In this document: positions 22,658 to 35,673 of the stretch, piece after piece
Numbering within the stretch: the stretch's first letter is position 1
How the letters are laid out: each line of letters opens with the position of its first letter
Source: Calycina herbarum
Taxonomy: Eukaryota > Ascomycota > Leotiomycetes > Helotiales > Pezizellaceae
Direction of reading: 5' to 3'
Length of the DNA: 64,000 nucleotides
NCBI GenBank assembly: GCA_001414485.1
Contig: LLEY01000074.1
Span: forward strand, 124,001-188,000
Position numbers and translations under genes: made by a program
Notes under the pieces: generated by a model
The model's database searches: none
Told to the model about the DNA's origin: nothing
What the model saw: the letters and a program-made list of their open reading frames with translations, nothing else

Positions 22658-24254
22658 CAGTATAAGAACAAAATACTCTACTACTTATTACTACTCGAGT
22701 ACTACTTAAGTAGAGTAGAGTAGAGTATAAGTAGCAAGCCGGTTAAGTAGAGTAGAGTAGTTACTTAAGACTACTCGAGTAGTCTATAAATAGAAATAAT
22801 ATATAGTAAATATACTAAAACACTAACGTGTTTCACAAGCGAGCTGGCCACACAAGCGAGCTGGCCACTTTTCCGAACAACTTATTTTTAAATACAAATT
22901 ACTCAACACTAGAACATGCTATTATATTATATAAGATACTATAAGATTATTTAGAGTCGTCACTATCTTTGGTATCTACTATTTCTACTTGACAAGTACG
23001 AGAATTGTGTCTAATTTTGCTACAACGCCTATAATGCCTTACTGCCCGAACCTTCTTTTTTATCTCTCTGCTACCCTCCTGATTGCTATTTTCTGTGGGA
23101 GTAATTAAACTAATTACCTCCTCTACTATTAATGTCTCTTAACTCTAAATATATTTCCTTTTACGACTCTTATGCTTAGTTACCTTGCGAAGATCTATGA
23201 TTTCTTTCTATATTAATACTATTACCTAACCTGTTATATTAACTCCTTGAATAACTATGACCTATTCGCGATTACCTAGCTGAACTTTTTTACGTCTCCC
23301 GTGTATCTCTAAACTTGTAATAACAAGCTAAGATAATATAACACCTATTATAAAACCGGTCTCGTCGAAATTGTATATATCCTCGTCTATAATACTATGT
23401 TTGTCCTTAAATGACTATATAAGTGTAAACCATAGGCTAATGATCCGCGGATCTTTAGTCAAAGCTCGCTGATGATCATAAGAACGACTCCATCGAGTTT
23501 TTAGCTTAGGTATACGCCGAATAAAGTTGTCCGGCCAGTTCCTGCCTATAGGCTGCCTATCGCGCTCCTTTAGCAAGTTGTTGGCTATATCTCGCACTAT
23601 ATCCTTTATAGGCGAAAACCATCTCGAATCCTGCTTTAATATATGCCTAATTATCGCCTCCTCCTCTAGCTTCGTAAGTTTCTTCGAATTGGGCTCGCAA
23701 TCGCGTCTTAGTTAGATTCCAGCGCGTCAGCTTAAAATAGTGGATCGAGGGGCATCATAGGCTTTCGCAGCGCTTCGTTGAGTAATTGACGCGTCGTTTT
23801 CGAGTGCTTAGATAGCTAAGTTGATCTTGTTTTCGTTGGGAGACATTTAGGCGTTGTTTAGTAGAGATAATATAACTAGAAGTTGATGATTATTATAAAG
23901 TTTAAAAAGTAGCCAGCTCGCTTATGTGGCCAGCTCGCTTGTGAAACACGTTACTATTTAAGTAGTATAAAAAAGTATATCTTTAAAACCAAATAGTTTA
24001 CTCTATTACTTTTTCTCTCTCTTTTTCTTTTTCTTTATAGAGGAATTATAAACATTCTTACCCAAGTACTCCACTAGACTAGATATTATAATAGGGCATC
24101 CTCTGAGCCTCCGATCCCTCATCCCGGATCGGTCCGAGTCGGTCCGTACTACTCGAGTAGTACTCGAGTAGAGTATTAAGTTAAGTAGAATAGTACTAAA
24201 AATCCCTTGAGTAGAGTAGAGTAGCGGTCACTACTCTACTCATTTCTCAAACTG
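22658..24254. mobile_element. hAT-like non-autonomous element with a nested insertion
   Basis: The element starts CAGTATAAGAA and ends TTCTCAAACTG, an imperfect TIR with the CAGT-type end of hAT elements. The exact 8-bp duplication GCTTGAAA flanks it (22650-22657 and 24255-24262), the hAT target-duplication length. Subterminal regions are crowded with short palindromic repeats (ACTCTACT, CTCGAGTA and their complements), typical of hAT transposase binding regions. Removing the nested Fot1/pogo element (22826-23951) and its TA leaves about 470 bp with no coding capacity, so this was a MITE-sized element before the second insertion. Confidence 0.75.
22826..23951 (-). mobile_element. Fot1/pogo element, internally deleted and RIP-decayed
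   Basis: TIRs of about 47 bp begin ACGTGTTTCACAAGCGAGCT at both ends and each arm contains a tandem pair of CACAAGCGAGCTGGC. A TA dinucleotide flanks each side (22824-22825 and 23952-23953), the Tc1/mariner duplication. The two arms differ at two sites, both C versus T in CpA context. On the minus strand a transposase relic starts at 23846 (MSPNENKINLAI) and runs through an N-terminal Tc5/CENP-B-type DNA-binding region (RRDCEPNSKKLTKLEEEAII, then GRNWPDNFIRRIPKLKTRWS) interrupted by in-frame stops; a C-terminal Cys/His cluster (RRCSKIRHNSRTC) is readable near 22990-23050. At 1126 bp it is too short for a full Fot1-type transposon, so the catalytic DDE part is largely lost. It cannot be active. 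Confidence 0.85.
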
Positions 24255-27200
24255 GCTTGAAACAATTAATTTTAGGATTCTGATACTACATTACATTATT
24301 TGACTATTTCAATCTCTCTAAAACTTCTAGGATAATTACACATCATAGATATTATTCATGAACGAAAGCCCGAAGAGTTATTTCGAGTCGCGTTAAATTG
24401 ACCAATTGACCAGATACTCAACTCAACTCAATTTATCTTATCTACACTTCACTATTACAACTCATGGCAACTCATTGCAACTCATGGCAACTCACCCCAA
24501 CTCACCCACTCCGGATTTTGCAAATAGAACCGAGAAGTAGCTCAAGCGAAGAAGATATTGCTCCACTTGAAAGGATACCCACCTCATACTCCGTCAAAGC
24601 CATGCATGGGATAACTTCACAATTAGAAATTAGAAATTAGAAATTAGAAATTAGACCGAACCTTTCACATCAGAAGCCTATTCTCAATTCTCGTAATTTT
24701 CTCACGTGGCTGGAACTTCTTCTTAAGAATTGGTCAATGGAATTATTTCCAGGTTTGCTGGAGATGATTAGGACACAGCAAGGCAGCTGAAGAATGGGAT
24801 TGTCTTCGTAGTACCCCAGCGAGAGAACCAAATAACCAACCGCATCTATCCGCCATGTAGCGAGAAAGCGATGAAGAGAACAACGCTCGTAAAGAAAGAT
24901 CAAAAATTAGATAACAATAATCCCACAAGGCTTCCTTTTCTCACCTTCCTTTCCTCTCATCTCATCTCATCTCATCAATTCAATATCTCACGCTCACAAA
25001 AAATTCAATACTCGCCACCTAATCATCGAGCCTTCCCCCCAAAAATGACAACCATACACATCTCCCCCTCTCACCCCCTCACTCATAAACTCGCCACCTC
25101 AAGGCCCTCCATCCCAACCTTCCCTCTTAAGAGCACCCTTACAAGCCCCTCCAAAAATCCTCCGCGATGACCGACATCAAAAAATTCGCAAGTCGCAATT
25201 CGCAATCCATAGGAATGCGGGGACAAGATTACCGAGAAGCCAATCTCCAATCTCCAATGCACGCACCAATCAAGAAAATCATAGAGACGATCGATCGTGG
25301 TTCCATTGGTTGGAAAGTACGAGGAATGTCAATGGGCTTATTTTTCGGCGAAATAAAAAAGGGGGTTACCATATTTTCGTGCACTTTGCGGATTTGTAGG
25401 TTAGGGTAAGGGGGGAGAAAGGGAAAGGGAAATGGAAAGGGACCGATTTGGGGTAAAATGCGTGACTTTACCCCCTAGCAAACTCACGAGTGAAGATTGG
25501 AATTCTAATTTATCAAAACCAAAAAAACACTCGCGAATATTATCCAACGGCAAATTATCAAAAATAATCGCAAAGAATGGCTTCGAAATTTAAAATATGA
25601 TTTCGGCTCATTAAGGAGTCTGATATGCCGAAGACGCCAACCAACCCGTGGCGCATCCCGAAATGGAAGGTTTCCTTACCTACTTATTAAACGCACCACA
25701 TTAAAACCCTTGCCAACCCTCGTAGTCTGCCGAAGCCAGATTCCTGAGATTCAAGGTTATGCGGACCGGGAAGATCATTTTGGAGATCTTATTTTTATGC
25801 GTTGACATTCTTTATGAATTGATTTGACTTTTGCTCGGTAGTTTCGGTAAGCAAGTATGCGAGATGTTCAGGGCAGGAAGGTGTGATGTTTGATGCTCTG
25901 TTTTTTTTGTATCAAGACAGGTTCTTTGGGTTTGCTTAGTTCTTGCTTGAGGTTGGAAACCTTGATGGGAGTCTTGTACTCGTATGGGGGACGGAGAAAG
26001 AGGACGGAGTTTTTGAGAGTGCTGACTTCTGGGTGTCCTGTTCTCGGATCTTTATTTAGAACCCTGTTGTGGGTATTATGGGGAGAGTCAGCATCCTGGA
26101 GTTGTGGAAGCTTGCATCCGATTTTTGTCGCCGACTTTGAAATCGATCTCGATTTTTCAAAATCATTTCGGATTCTCAAGATGATGTGAGGTCTTGAGGA
26201 ATTAGGGTAGACCGTGATTTGTACTCGAAAGGATTATTGAACCGGATATTCCGAAGCTCGAGAGAGTGACAAGTGTGAGTGCGGCTTCCTACTCCTAAAA
26301 AAGGCTGGTACGAGTAAGATGTCGTAATTGTTACCTATGAACTTTGAAATATGCACGTGAGGGTGTTCCTTCCTGTGTACGATAGCGGCACAGCACCGTT
26401 TGCAACGTTGTTGGTATGGTTGTTCATGTAGGAGCGGAGGGGTTGTGAGGCGAAGAGTGGAAGGTTTGCTGGAGGGGTTGGTGATGAATCGAATATGTTA
26501 TGAACTTTGTGATGTTTTGGGTACATGTCCGTAGTGGCTGGGGAAGATCATAAATTAAACTTACGCACAGAGTTTTGTAAAATCAAGACGGGAAAGGTGG
26601 CTAGAAAAGAGAATCCTGGATCCTTGTTACGTATCCGAGTACGAATTCTAGAGGAGAAAATGTGATTCTTCAGCTGTTGGTAGGATTCGAGATGCAGAAG
26701 ATCGTCAGCCCGTGGCGTTGCTGAAGATCCGATTGCTGATTGCTGATTGCTGATCTGGAGGGCAGATGACCAGAAATATTGAACGAGTAATTGACGTCGA
26801 AATGGAATATCTCAGAGTAAGCTTTCTAAGTTTGGGCGAGCGATGCGATGCGGTTGTTGATTGGCTTGCTTACCTATGAACTTCAGCAGTTGATTTGTAT
26901 TTCGTGTGGCACGCAAAGGTTGGCGCGTAGGTTTAAATTTAGGTTGAATAAGTGGCCGTTTCGTAGTTGACTTTTTCAAAAGTACGACTCCGTAACCTAA
27001 TCCCTATGCTTTTCTGGAATCTTTCTTTGACGCTGAAGAACTGGAGAAACCTTTAATTAACTGGTAAGAACCTTGAAGGTGTTTTTGATTAGGTTGGGAT
27101 TGGGAAAGCGAATTAATTAGATTTGATATGCAATTGTGCTGCTAGAAATGAGAAGGAAAGGCAGTAATTGAAGATATCAAGCCATTGAACAATATGATTT

Positions 27201-27954
27201 GCTGTGTAATTGAGAGCGTGATGGAAAATGATTTCCAATTGTAATTTGGCGGCTGTCCAATTATTTGATATCTCGATACTGAGAGCCAGACCATCGCTCA
27301 GCAGCAACACACAGTCCACAGAGTCCACAGTGCTTCGGATTGTACGGAAGCGTGCAAGCGGCTGTCACTTTGTCCTTTGTCCCTGCCAAGTGCAACTAAA
27401 GTGACACCAGATTGCACTAACGAGGGGTCAAGGGTGCATTGAGGGAGGGTTATGGAGGGCTAGCCGGGATGACTAGGCGCTAAATCGGGCAAGACGCCGC
27501 CCCTGGACCAGATGGGGACTGATGGAGACTGATGGAGACTGATGGAGATGGCCCCTTTCCTGTCCCACCGCCAATCCACGGCTGTCCCCTTGACCGTTCC
27601 ACCCTCAGCCTATCAGACGGAAGCTGCCCCTTGACCGTTCGTGCCTTCCTCGTCAACTCTGAGGACCCACACCTCGATATGGACTAGTGCACTCTTGGAC
27701 GCCACGGGGAAAGCGCCAACCAGGGACGTGATGCAGGCACGCTGCGGGTGTGAGGAGGAAAAAGGAGAGGCGATGTCTGAACTCGTTCATGGAATGCCAC
27801 CTCGAATCCCGGAAAGCTCTCTCAACCAAGTTCGAACTTGACCGTATCCAGACTTGAGCCTTATCTTGAATTGCAACTGCACCGCGCGGAGCGACGTGCA
27901 CATTTCCTCTTTCTTTTCCAATGTCTCGTTGTCCAGCCAGGCTCTAAAGAAACC

Positions 27955-30900
27955 ATGGCTTCCTCCATCGCCCACACTCATCGCGAGTCCCAGTCCCAGT
28001 CCCAGTTCCCGTTCCAGTTTCCTTCACCTCCTCCACCCACTTCTTCCGACCCCTCGAGCTCGGCTCTGATATCTGATACTTCCAACGCTTCACTTCCATC
28101 CCATCTCACCCAACCCACGGATACCTTTCCAACGTTTCCTCTCCCAGCGACCAATAACTCCGCCGTTCAACAAGGCCACGCCCAGCCACAAAGGAACAAT
28201 AGACCTCGAATCCCTTCGCTGTCGACCGCGGTACGCTCACGCACCCTCTCCTCAGCATCATCGGGGTCGTCGTCTCCAGTGCGCCGCAAACCCCTTCCAT
28301 CAACAGCCTCACCGTTGGCGACGCGCTTCTCCACGGGGGAACATCTCGCAGCTAGCATCCAAAAGCTCAACGACCTCCCAGAGCTCCCTGAACCCACCTT
28401 CCCACGGGCCTACTCACTCGACAGTCCAACACTCCACGAGTTCCCTCCAACCTCGAGACTTGCGGCCCGATACGATTCATCGTCAGACTTCTCAGACGAT
28501 TCACCAGTAAAGTATGTACTGCACTCCACTCCGTGTAAACAAATCGTTTTTTACTTTTTTTTGCCGAACCGTTTTTGTTTCAATGGCGCTTGGCTGATGT
28601 AGTTGGACAGCAGACCAAACGAACGGGTCGCGTTGGCAGAAGCATCGTCCGGTTCCGTCGCAAACCTGCAACAAACTCCCTCTCCACAGAGTCCCAACTT
28701 GGCCGTCCCATCGCCCTCGCTTCCACCTGACAACTACGTTGCAAAACATGCAAGGTTGACCACAGACTCAGCGCTCACATCAGCCGCTTCAGAATCCACG
28801 GGCACATGGTACAGCCATTCAAGCACAACCAGTCACTCCCAATCTACTATGTCAATGTTCTCGACCAAAGCCACACCACCACACAACCTTAATTCACCTA
28901 ATGGGATATCACGAACCTTCACGAACGAATCTAACGAGTCTAATACCACCATACACAAATCACAACCCAAATCCCCAAGCGGCTCCAAGCTTGGAACCTT
29001 CTTCGGCTGGGGAGGAAGTACCTCACCGGGCTCACCAACAACCTCTTTATCCGAGAGAAACTCTTACTCGCCCATACCTTCGCCCCAACCAACAGACTTT
29101 TCCCCTGCAGATGCCTCCCGATCGAGTTCAAAACAAATACCTACCGCCATCGACGTGCCCAAGGCCAATGCCGATGCAGGAAGCTACTTTGGAAGTGCAT
29201 ATTTACAAATACCGTTGGCAACACCGACGACACCAATACAGATCGAAGAGATGGAGAGCGAACTGAAAGAAATCAGCGCGGAGCTCGCGTCTTCCATAAG
29301 ACGGGAGATGGACCTCGAGGACCTCGTAGAGCGACTCCAATTGGAAGCGCAAAACACATCAAATCCTGGCGGGAAGAGGACCAGCGACTACTTCTCCGAC
29401 TCGGGCACCAGTTCTGTCAAGTATGGGGAATCCGATGCTAGACAAGACGAGCTCGATAAGATGATGCGCAAGACTCAACAAGAAAAGGCGCAAATGCGAT
29501 TAGAGCTTACTGACAAAGTCCAAGAAGAACGAACGAGACGAAAGGTGCTTGAAACCCACATCCGGACACTGGAGGAGAAAGCCTCGCAGGTATGTTACAC
29601 ACCTCAGTCACCACAAGACTTCACTAACATATTGATAGGTTGATCTCGTATCAATAAACTCGCTCGACACTACCGGACGATTGAAAGATTTGGAGAATAC
29701 CTGTGAAGACCTCCGTCGACGGCTGGCTGAGGAAAAACAAGTCAAGGATAATTTCGAGGACCTCCTAACTGCACTCAAGTCGGAGCTACAAAGTTCACAC
29801 AGTCAGCGAGATAATCTCCGCGATGAGATCGTGCCTCAGTTACGGGCTCGGGTTGAAGGGTTGGAGGCTCAGGCTGCTGAGCACGAGAAACTTACCTATG
29901 AGCAAACAAAAATGCAGCAAGAACTCCAGGCACTCAAGACAGAAAACATGAACCTCGCCAATGCACAGAAGCAACATGAACTGCAGCAAAACATGAAGAA
30001 GTTTGATAGTATTGCAGAAGAACCTTCGCCAATGAAATCAAGGGCTTCGGTGGGATTGAGCAGGTCAAACTCCCTTGCGCAAGGTGTGATTTCAAGATCC
30101 CGTCCGCCATCCCTCACAAGATCATCATCAGTCAAGACTACGGAATCGAGAGAAGCTCTTGCGGAGCGAGTCAAGGATATTGAACTTCAACGAGACTCAT
30201 TGCACCGTGCACTGAAAAGCCTACTTGAGCGCCAGGAGCACCAAAACCGCGAGAACCAAAAGAAAATTCGCCAGCTGGAGATGGAGAGAGATCGAGCTTT
30301 GTCGGATTCTCCAAGACGAATAAGTTATGATAGAGAGGTCGCAAATTTACGGGAAGAAATAAATACTCTTCGCCGCCGTGCAGAGGAAGCCATAGAACAA
30401 AAATGGCAATGCGAAAAGGGACTGAGCGGTTTAAAGATGGACCTTGACAGGGCAGAGCAAGAGATTGGATCTTTACGAAGTCTATTGCTGGAGAATGATA
30501 TTTTAATACCAAATGATGCACGGCCTCGGAGCAACGGATCACGACCAAACAGCAGTAGCCATATTTCTTCCGAAGGACTCGAAAATGCCTACAAGGACTT
30601 ACAAAAGGCCTATGTGGATTCACTGAACCGCATCAAGAATCTAGAGAGCTCGGGATCTATGGACGACGACACCGCGAGGGCGATGAAGCAATTGGAGCAG
30701 ACTCTTGCTACCACTGTCGCTGAACGTGACTTTGCCAAGCACGAGGCCGACTCTCTAAGAGATCAAACCGATTCTCTACGGGGTTCTGAGAAGAACCATG
30801 TAGGGGAGGAGCTTGCTCTTTCAGAGGAACTTCGTGCTTCAGCAAAGCGTGTGGAAGAACTCGCCATTCAAGTTCGTCAACAACTTGCCGCCAACACTAC

Positions 30901-31468
30901 CCTTCGACAGCGCCTATCTGAGACTGTCGAGCGTGGCGAAAAGGAGCAAAAGACGAATGCTCAAAAGATTATGCTCATGCAAGGCAAACTCAAGGTTCTC
31001 GAAGAACAATTGATGGTTGCTCAGCAATCTTCCGAGGAGAAGCTCTCCAAGCACGAGGATGAGATTAGGGATCTCAAAGTCAGTCACAACACTCAGCTCC
31101 AGCGAATGAAGGATGGCCTTCATTCACCTCGTCTGTTTGGACCAAAATCTCCCATCTCGCCATTATTTGCTGGATCGACCAAGATGCCAAGAATCATATC
31201 CACTTCATCCGGAAAGGCGATGACGGTCTCTGAAGACTCTAAGATGGAGTTCCTTAAGCAAAGAGTGATGGATCTCGAGAGAGCACTTGCTGATGCGGAC
31301 CGAGAAATGGAGGAAGTAGTTGGACGTATGAACGTGGCCCAGATCGAGGTCATGGAGCTACAAAACGAGCGTGAAGAAGCGCAACGCGAGACGAGACGAC
31401 TACAGAAAGCAATCGAGGAGGAGAAGATCCAAGCCTTCAATGGACGATTTGCTAGTCTCGCTACATGA
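27955..31468 (+). CDS. Long coiled-coil protein of unknown function
   Basis: Three exons (27955-28511, 28611-29589, 29639-31468) join to 1121 aa. The first 400 residues or so are low-complexity, rich in Ser, Pro and Thr (FPSPPPPTSS near the start), with a few short motifs such as LNDLPELPEPTFPRAYSLDS. From about residue 420 (MESELKEISAELASSIRREM) to the end it is mostly heptad-rich coiled coil rich in Glu, Lys, Arg and Gln, broken by Ser-rich linkers near 30050-30130 and 31115-31215. No enzyme motif, membrane helix or signal peptide is seen. It resembles the proteins usually annotated as coiled-coil or M-protein-repeat proteins in filamentous ascomycetes and probably acts as a cytoskeletal or polarity scaffold, which is a guess. 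The second intron is 49 bp. The first intron ends in a CAGCAG tandem acceptor, so isoforms differing by one codon are possible. Confidence 0.85.
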
Positions 31469-33661
31469 AGAACAGAACGAAGATTATAATTGAACGACGG
31501 ACGCAGAGATTATTCGTGCATTTTAGCGAGCGGGTCGAGTCGAGACTCGATATTTACGAGTTAATTTTTTTCTTCTGATCCTACGGGATTTTTGCATCAC
31601 TTGTCCTTTTAGGAAAGTGTGGAGTTTTCTTTTTTGAATTCAGCATTTACATATGGATGCGAAATGTATATTTGGCCAGGCTTTTGTCTTTTGACCGGCG
31701 ATTGGGAGGTAGCTCTTTTTTCCCTCAAGCTTTATTCTTGATTACCTTGCGTACCTCGTTTGGGTATGGTAATGTGTTTTTTTTATTATTTGGTGTAGGA
31801 GGCGAGGGAAAAGGGATTGAATAAGGATTTGTGTAATTATTAAAAACTCACGCTGCAAGGTATGCGGTGGGTGGAAAGAAGAGGTGGTGGAAATTTATAG
31901 CAGACAGACAAGAAAGACACGAGGGGTGTACACGTATATAGATGGGGGTGTATATTGTAGAAAGGGGGGAAGAAATGGAAGTGGATGATTTAAAACATGA
32001 TAAGGGTCTTCAGGTTTTGGTTCTGTGATGTGTTTTGAGGTGTGAGATGACTGAGACCATGCTCTGTTGTCGTGATTCCTCTCGTTTCCTTTTGAGCGTG
32101 CTAGGGGCTCGTGGTTCGCTTGGCCCTCGCTGGAAGACTTGCATCGATTGCCCCTCTTCTTTCTTCCATGCCTCGATCCTCCGATGCGAAAAGAAATCGC
32201 ATCCAAAGATTCAAATCAGACTTTTCTTGCACGGTTTCATCGAAAGCAACAGAGCGAGGCGATGTGTGCGGAGTTGATGAAATGTGGCGGACACCGCGTT
32301 GAGATAGTTCGTTGGTTTGTGGTGGTGTTGGGTGGTGTTGGTTAGGTGGGCTTGGATGGGCTTGCGGAGGGGTAGGTAGGTGAGTACTGTATGCCTTTTT
32401 TTAAAGCTTTAAGTTTAACTCGACTCGCTTTACAGGATACGTTTTTGACGTGACTCTTTTCTTAGTTACATATCATATCGCACCTTTGGGAATTTGTTTT
32501 TTTACCTGTTTGTCGTGGAGGTTTTTTGCCATTTTTTTGTGTCGACTTGGTGGCTTGGTGATTGTCCGGGGAGACTCACGCCTAGAATATCGGAATGGGC
32601 GCGGGGTCAGCTTCTTCTTGGTGAGGAAGTTGATGTAGATGTATGTGTTACCTACCCTGAGTTTGTAGAAGTGATGGGAAGTATATTTTGCTGTGGTGAT
32701 GGGTTACTGGGTGGTTGATGGGTTACTTGTAAGTCTTGTTTTTTGGGCCCTACCTAGTATTTACTAGTTTAGTGGATAAGTGATGGGTTACTTGATAGTT
32801 GATAGGTTACTCGTAACTCTCATTTTTGGCTCCTAAATATTACATAGCTTACTCGACACACTTGTGGAGTAGGCTGGTGACGGACTCAGTTTTCTAGTGG
32901 GTGAGTTTGTAAGAGATTCCAAGGGGTTAACGACACGTAAGTAGCTACATACAATCTAGCATGAAGCTTACTATTAAACCACCGGCTTACTCGCAGGTTA
33001 CCAGCTTATCCACACACAAAAAAAACTTAGGCCAACTCGAGCGGTGTAAATATCAAACTCTCCCAGCCTCCTTGGATTACTCAACCGATTATCGGAGGAG
33101 ACTTTACCCAACCTCCTCAAATCTCCCAACCCTCCCTTGTTAGTCGGGAGGACAGCTTCAGGAGAGGAAAGATTAGAGGACAGACAGACCACCATTACCC
33201 CCAGAAAGTTAAGGGCCTCGTCTAATCAGAACCGCGTTTCCCTCGTCGCATAGCTCGGTTAGGATGAGAAAGAGGAAGGTGAAGGTGAAGAATAGAAAAT
33301 AATGGATGGGTGTCTACTGGATTCAGGAAGGTTCGGTGGGTTTCAGTCATAGTTTGAATGCCATTTGATTGATTGTTGAATACTTTTAATATCAGTTCGG
33401 AGTTTTGAACCTGGTAGCAACGAGAGAATCGGGGGAGGAGAAGAGAGTTGAGAGTTGAGAGGTAAAGCGAAGGGGGAGAGGTGAGGAGATCTTGGAGAAT
33501 CTTGGAAGTGGGTGGTAGATCACGGCAACTGAATTGATTCGCGAGCTTGGGGTTCCGTTTTCTTATTAAGAAAAACGATATTGTTTTCCCAGCCACTATC
33601 AATTGACTTTTTTGATGAAAACCGCTAGAACAGAAGTCCACTGTACCCCGGTGCATCAATC
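31469..33661. other. Convergent intergenic region, no gene seen
   Basis: This is the 3' flank of the coiled-coil gene and of the first F-box-like gene. The plus strand is T/G-rich, with recurrent GGGTTACT(T/C)G blocks near 32700-32815. Open frames (31895-32206, 32035-32345, 33222-33665) have no domain and biased composition. Confidence 0.6.
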
Positions 33662-34663
33662 TCACAATCTACTGATTCCCTCCAACCCCCATAGTCTGCG
33701 TCGAATAGGTCGTACAACCTGTGTAATAGTGACCCTCTCAGCTGTCTCTGAGCCCTCAACGATACTCTGTAACGACTCTTGGACCTCCTCGTTATCAAGA
33801 GTGATACCAGCAATGATGTTTTCCAACTTCTCGTGCTTCAACAACGACTGAACAAAATCCTGCAACTTCTCGTCCTGAATGAGCATGCCCCACTTGTTAC
33901 GCCACTCGTCGCTCATCTTTTGTGTCCAAAAGGCCTGGCTGTTGAGGCTCACGTGTGGCTGATTGTCTGGCACATAGAAGAGGAGATTGGTGACCCCGGT
34001 GAATGTCTTCATCATGCTACGGGCTAGGTACCGAGACCCGTCACTGTTGAAATAAAACCCGTCATAGCAGAATGGGGGGTGTCGTATATATAGTGGCATT
34101 CCTAGCATGCGGATTTGGGCGAGGTGTTGGGAGGGAATGCAGGCGATGAATCTTTGCAAGGCTTGGATATTTATAGACCTGTAGTATCTTAGTGGTGCTG
34201 GTTTTGAGACAACGAGAACCAAGTCACTCACCTGGTGCTGCCATACTCTCCGTTGCCGATGATGAAACGATTGCAACTGTAATATAACGTGCTGGCTTCC
34301 TCGTAGATTTCCTTGTTGGCAAGTCGCAAAGCCAAGAAATCCTGAGCATGAGCTGATAGTGGTGGAAGGGGGTTCATGAGATCCTTTTTCTTGACCAGCG
34401 TGCGGATTTCGATGGTACCGTCGCGAGGTACTATGTGTTCGAAAATCTCGAAGCGAATTTCTGTTGAAAGCTTCATGATGAATGCATTGGCAGACTGCTG
34501 TGGCTGGGGCGTTAGGGTGTGGTCTTGCATATCTTCTGGACACTAGTTAGCTAGAGGTTCCTGAGTGGCAGTCCCCAAATAGACGTCACGTACCTCGTTG
34601 AGCAGATTGCTGGGCCGGCTTCTTAGCCTTGCCCTTCTTACTGGGACGTTTGGTTCTCGGCAT
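33662..34663 (-). CDS. F-box/2EXR-like protein, tandem copy A
   Basis: Three exons (34594-34663, 34232-34535, 33662-34178) give 296 aa. The 70-bp first exon encodes a very basic leader (MPRTKRPSKKGKAKKPAQQS), a plausible nuclear localisation signal. Next comes a fungal F-box/2EXR-like N-terminal module: LSTEIRFEIFEHIVPRDGTI followed by LRLANKEIYEEASTLYYSCN and RFIIGNG. The C-terminal half is predicted helical with no known motif (LLKHEKLENIIAG near the end). Such proteins form large families in Pezizomycotina and mostly lack assigned functions; an SCF ubiquitin-ligase adaptor role is possible but not shown. Its neighbour at 35674-36790 has the same exon number, the same first-exon length and the same intron phases, so the two arose by tandem duplication. 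Confidence 0.8.
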
Positions 34664-35673
34664 ATTGGAAGTTGTGCTTTTGTATTGCTACAGCCAGGAT
34701 TGATGATGTATTCCGCAGGCGAGAGTAAGGTGGAAACGGTTCGTGGGATTGTCTGGGATTGAGCTTGCCTTGGGTGTGTTCCTATTCCAAGGATCTGGCG
34801 GGGTCGTGGAATCGGGGGTGTGAATTTTTGTCGGTCGCGTTGTGCTTGGTGATGTTGAGGGTGGAGTTTCTTCTGGGACTGGAATTGAGAGAGATCTACG
34901 TATAAAGTTTCGATTGCATGGCTGTGTGATTTTGAGGTGTCCAAGTCGTTGCACGCTAGTACTTAACTTATCGCCTTGGAGCTGGACGACATTCACCAAT
35001 CTACCGAGGACGACGAATTCTACACTAAAAAACCGAACATAACAGACACCATAATATTTGGATTTCGTGAGACTTTCCCCGGAATTATAGCAGCAGTCCA
35101 AAACACCTCAATTAGTAGCTAAAGAGTTGGGAAGGTGGAGTAATGCGAAGTTGTTTGAGATCTTGTCTGAAAGTGTGACGCTGGTGAAGCATAATCAGTT
35201 GATTTCTACGAGGATCCAGGAGGACACAGAAGCAACTTCTTTTCTAGGTTACAAATAGACATGAGATCTAGTGAGTAGGTGGTTGAAAGTGGTGCGGGGC
35301 TGGACTTGGGCAAGTGTTTAAAATACTCGAAGAATTGGGTCTAAAGACTTGAAGTGGCAGAGATTAAAAAAGAGAGCCAAAGTGCACTGTATAAATCTTG
35401 CATACAGTTTTTCCAGTCCTTGGTTATGTAATTCTTATGGTCCCAAAAATCGAACTCACACATGGTTTTCAGAAACCCAGAGCTCGTAGAAAGTTGTAAA
35501 ATCCATAGTACGCATTCGCCAGCACGAACTCAGTTGAGGAGGCCCCTTCATCCTTTTACACAGAATGTGCCTTCCATAGCCTTGAAGCTCGTAGAACCCA
35601 AGATACCAAACTTCTACTTTGTCTTGTGTATAATGGCAATCCGTCCTGCCCCGTTTGATTTATCAACAAGATG
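34664..35673. other. Spacer between the tandem duplicates
   Basis: About 1 kb separates the two F-box-like genes and includes the upstream region of copy A. No gene is seen. The minus-strand frames 34688-35101 and 34543-34944 overlap the first exon and leader of copy A and are not independent genes. Confidence 0.55.

Larger units (their letters stand above)
21742..27954. other. Transposon island followed by gene-free DNA
   Basis: From 21960 to 24254 this is made of the mobile elements listed separately. From 24263 to 27954 I see no gene. Small tandem repeats are present: CAACTCAT-type repeats near 24463-24508, an AATTAGA repeat at about 24620-24654, CTCAT near 24955-24975, and a 10-bp unit (GATGGAGACT) repeated four times at 27511-27550. 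The last few hundred bases should hold the promoter of the coiled-coil gene. Open frames such as 25890-26189 look random. Confidence 0.6.

Noticed and set aside
24620..24654. AATTAGA repeat as a CRISPR-like or regulatory array
   Set aside because: It is a simple head-to-tail 7-bp microsatellite without spacers, in a eukaryotic genome.
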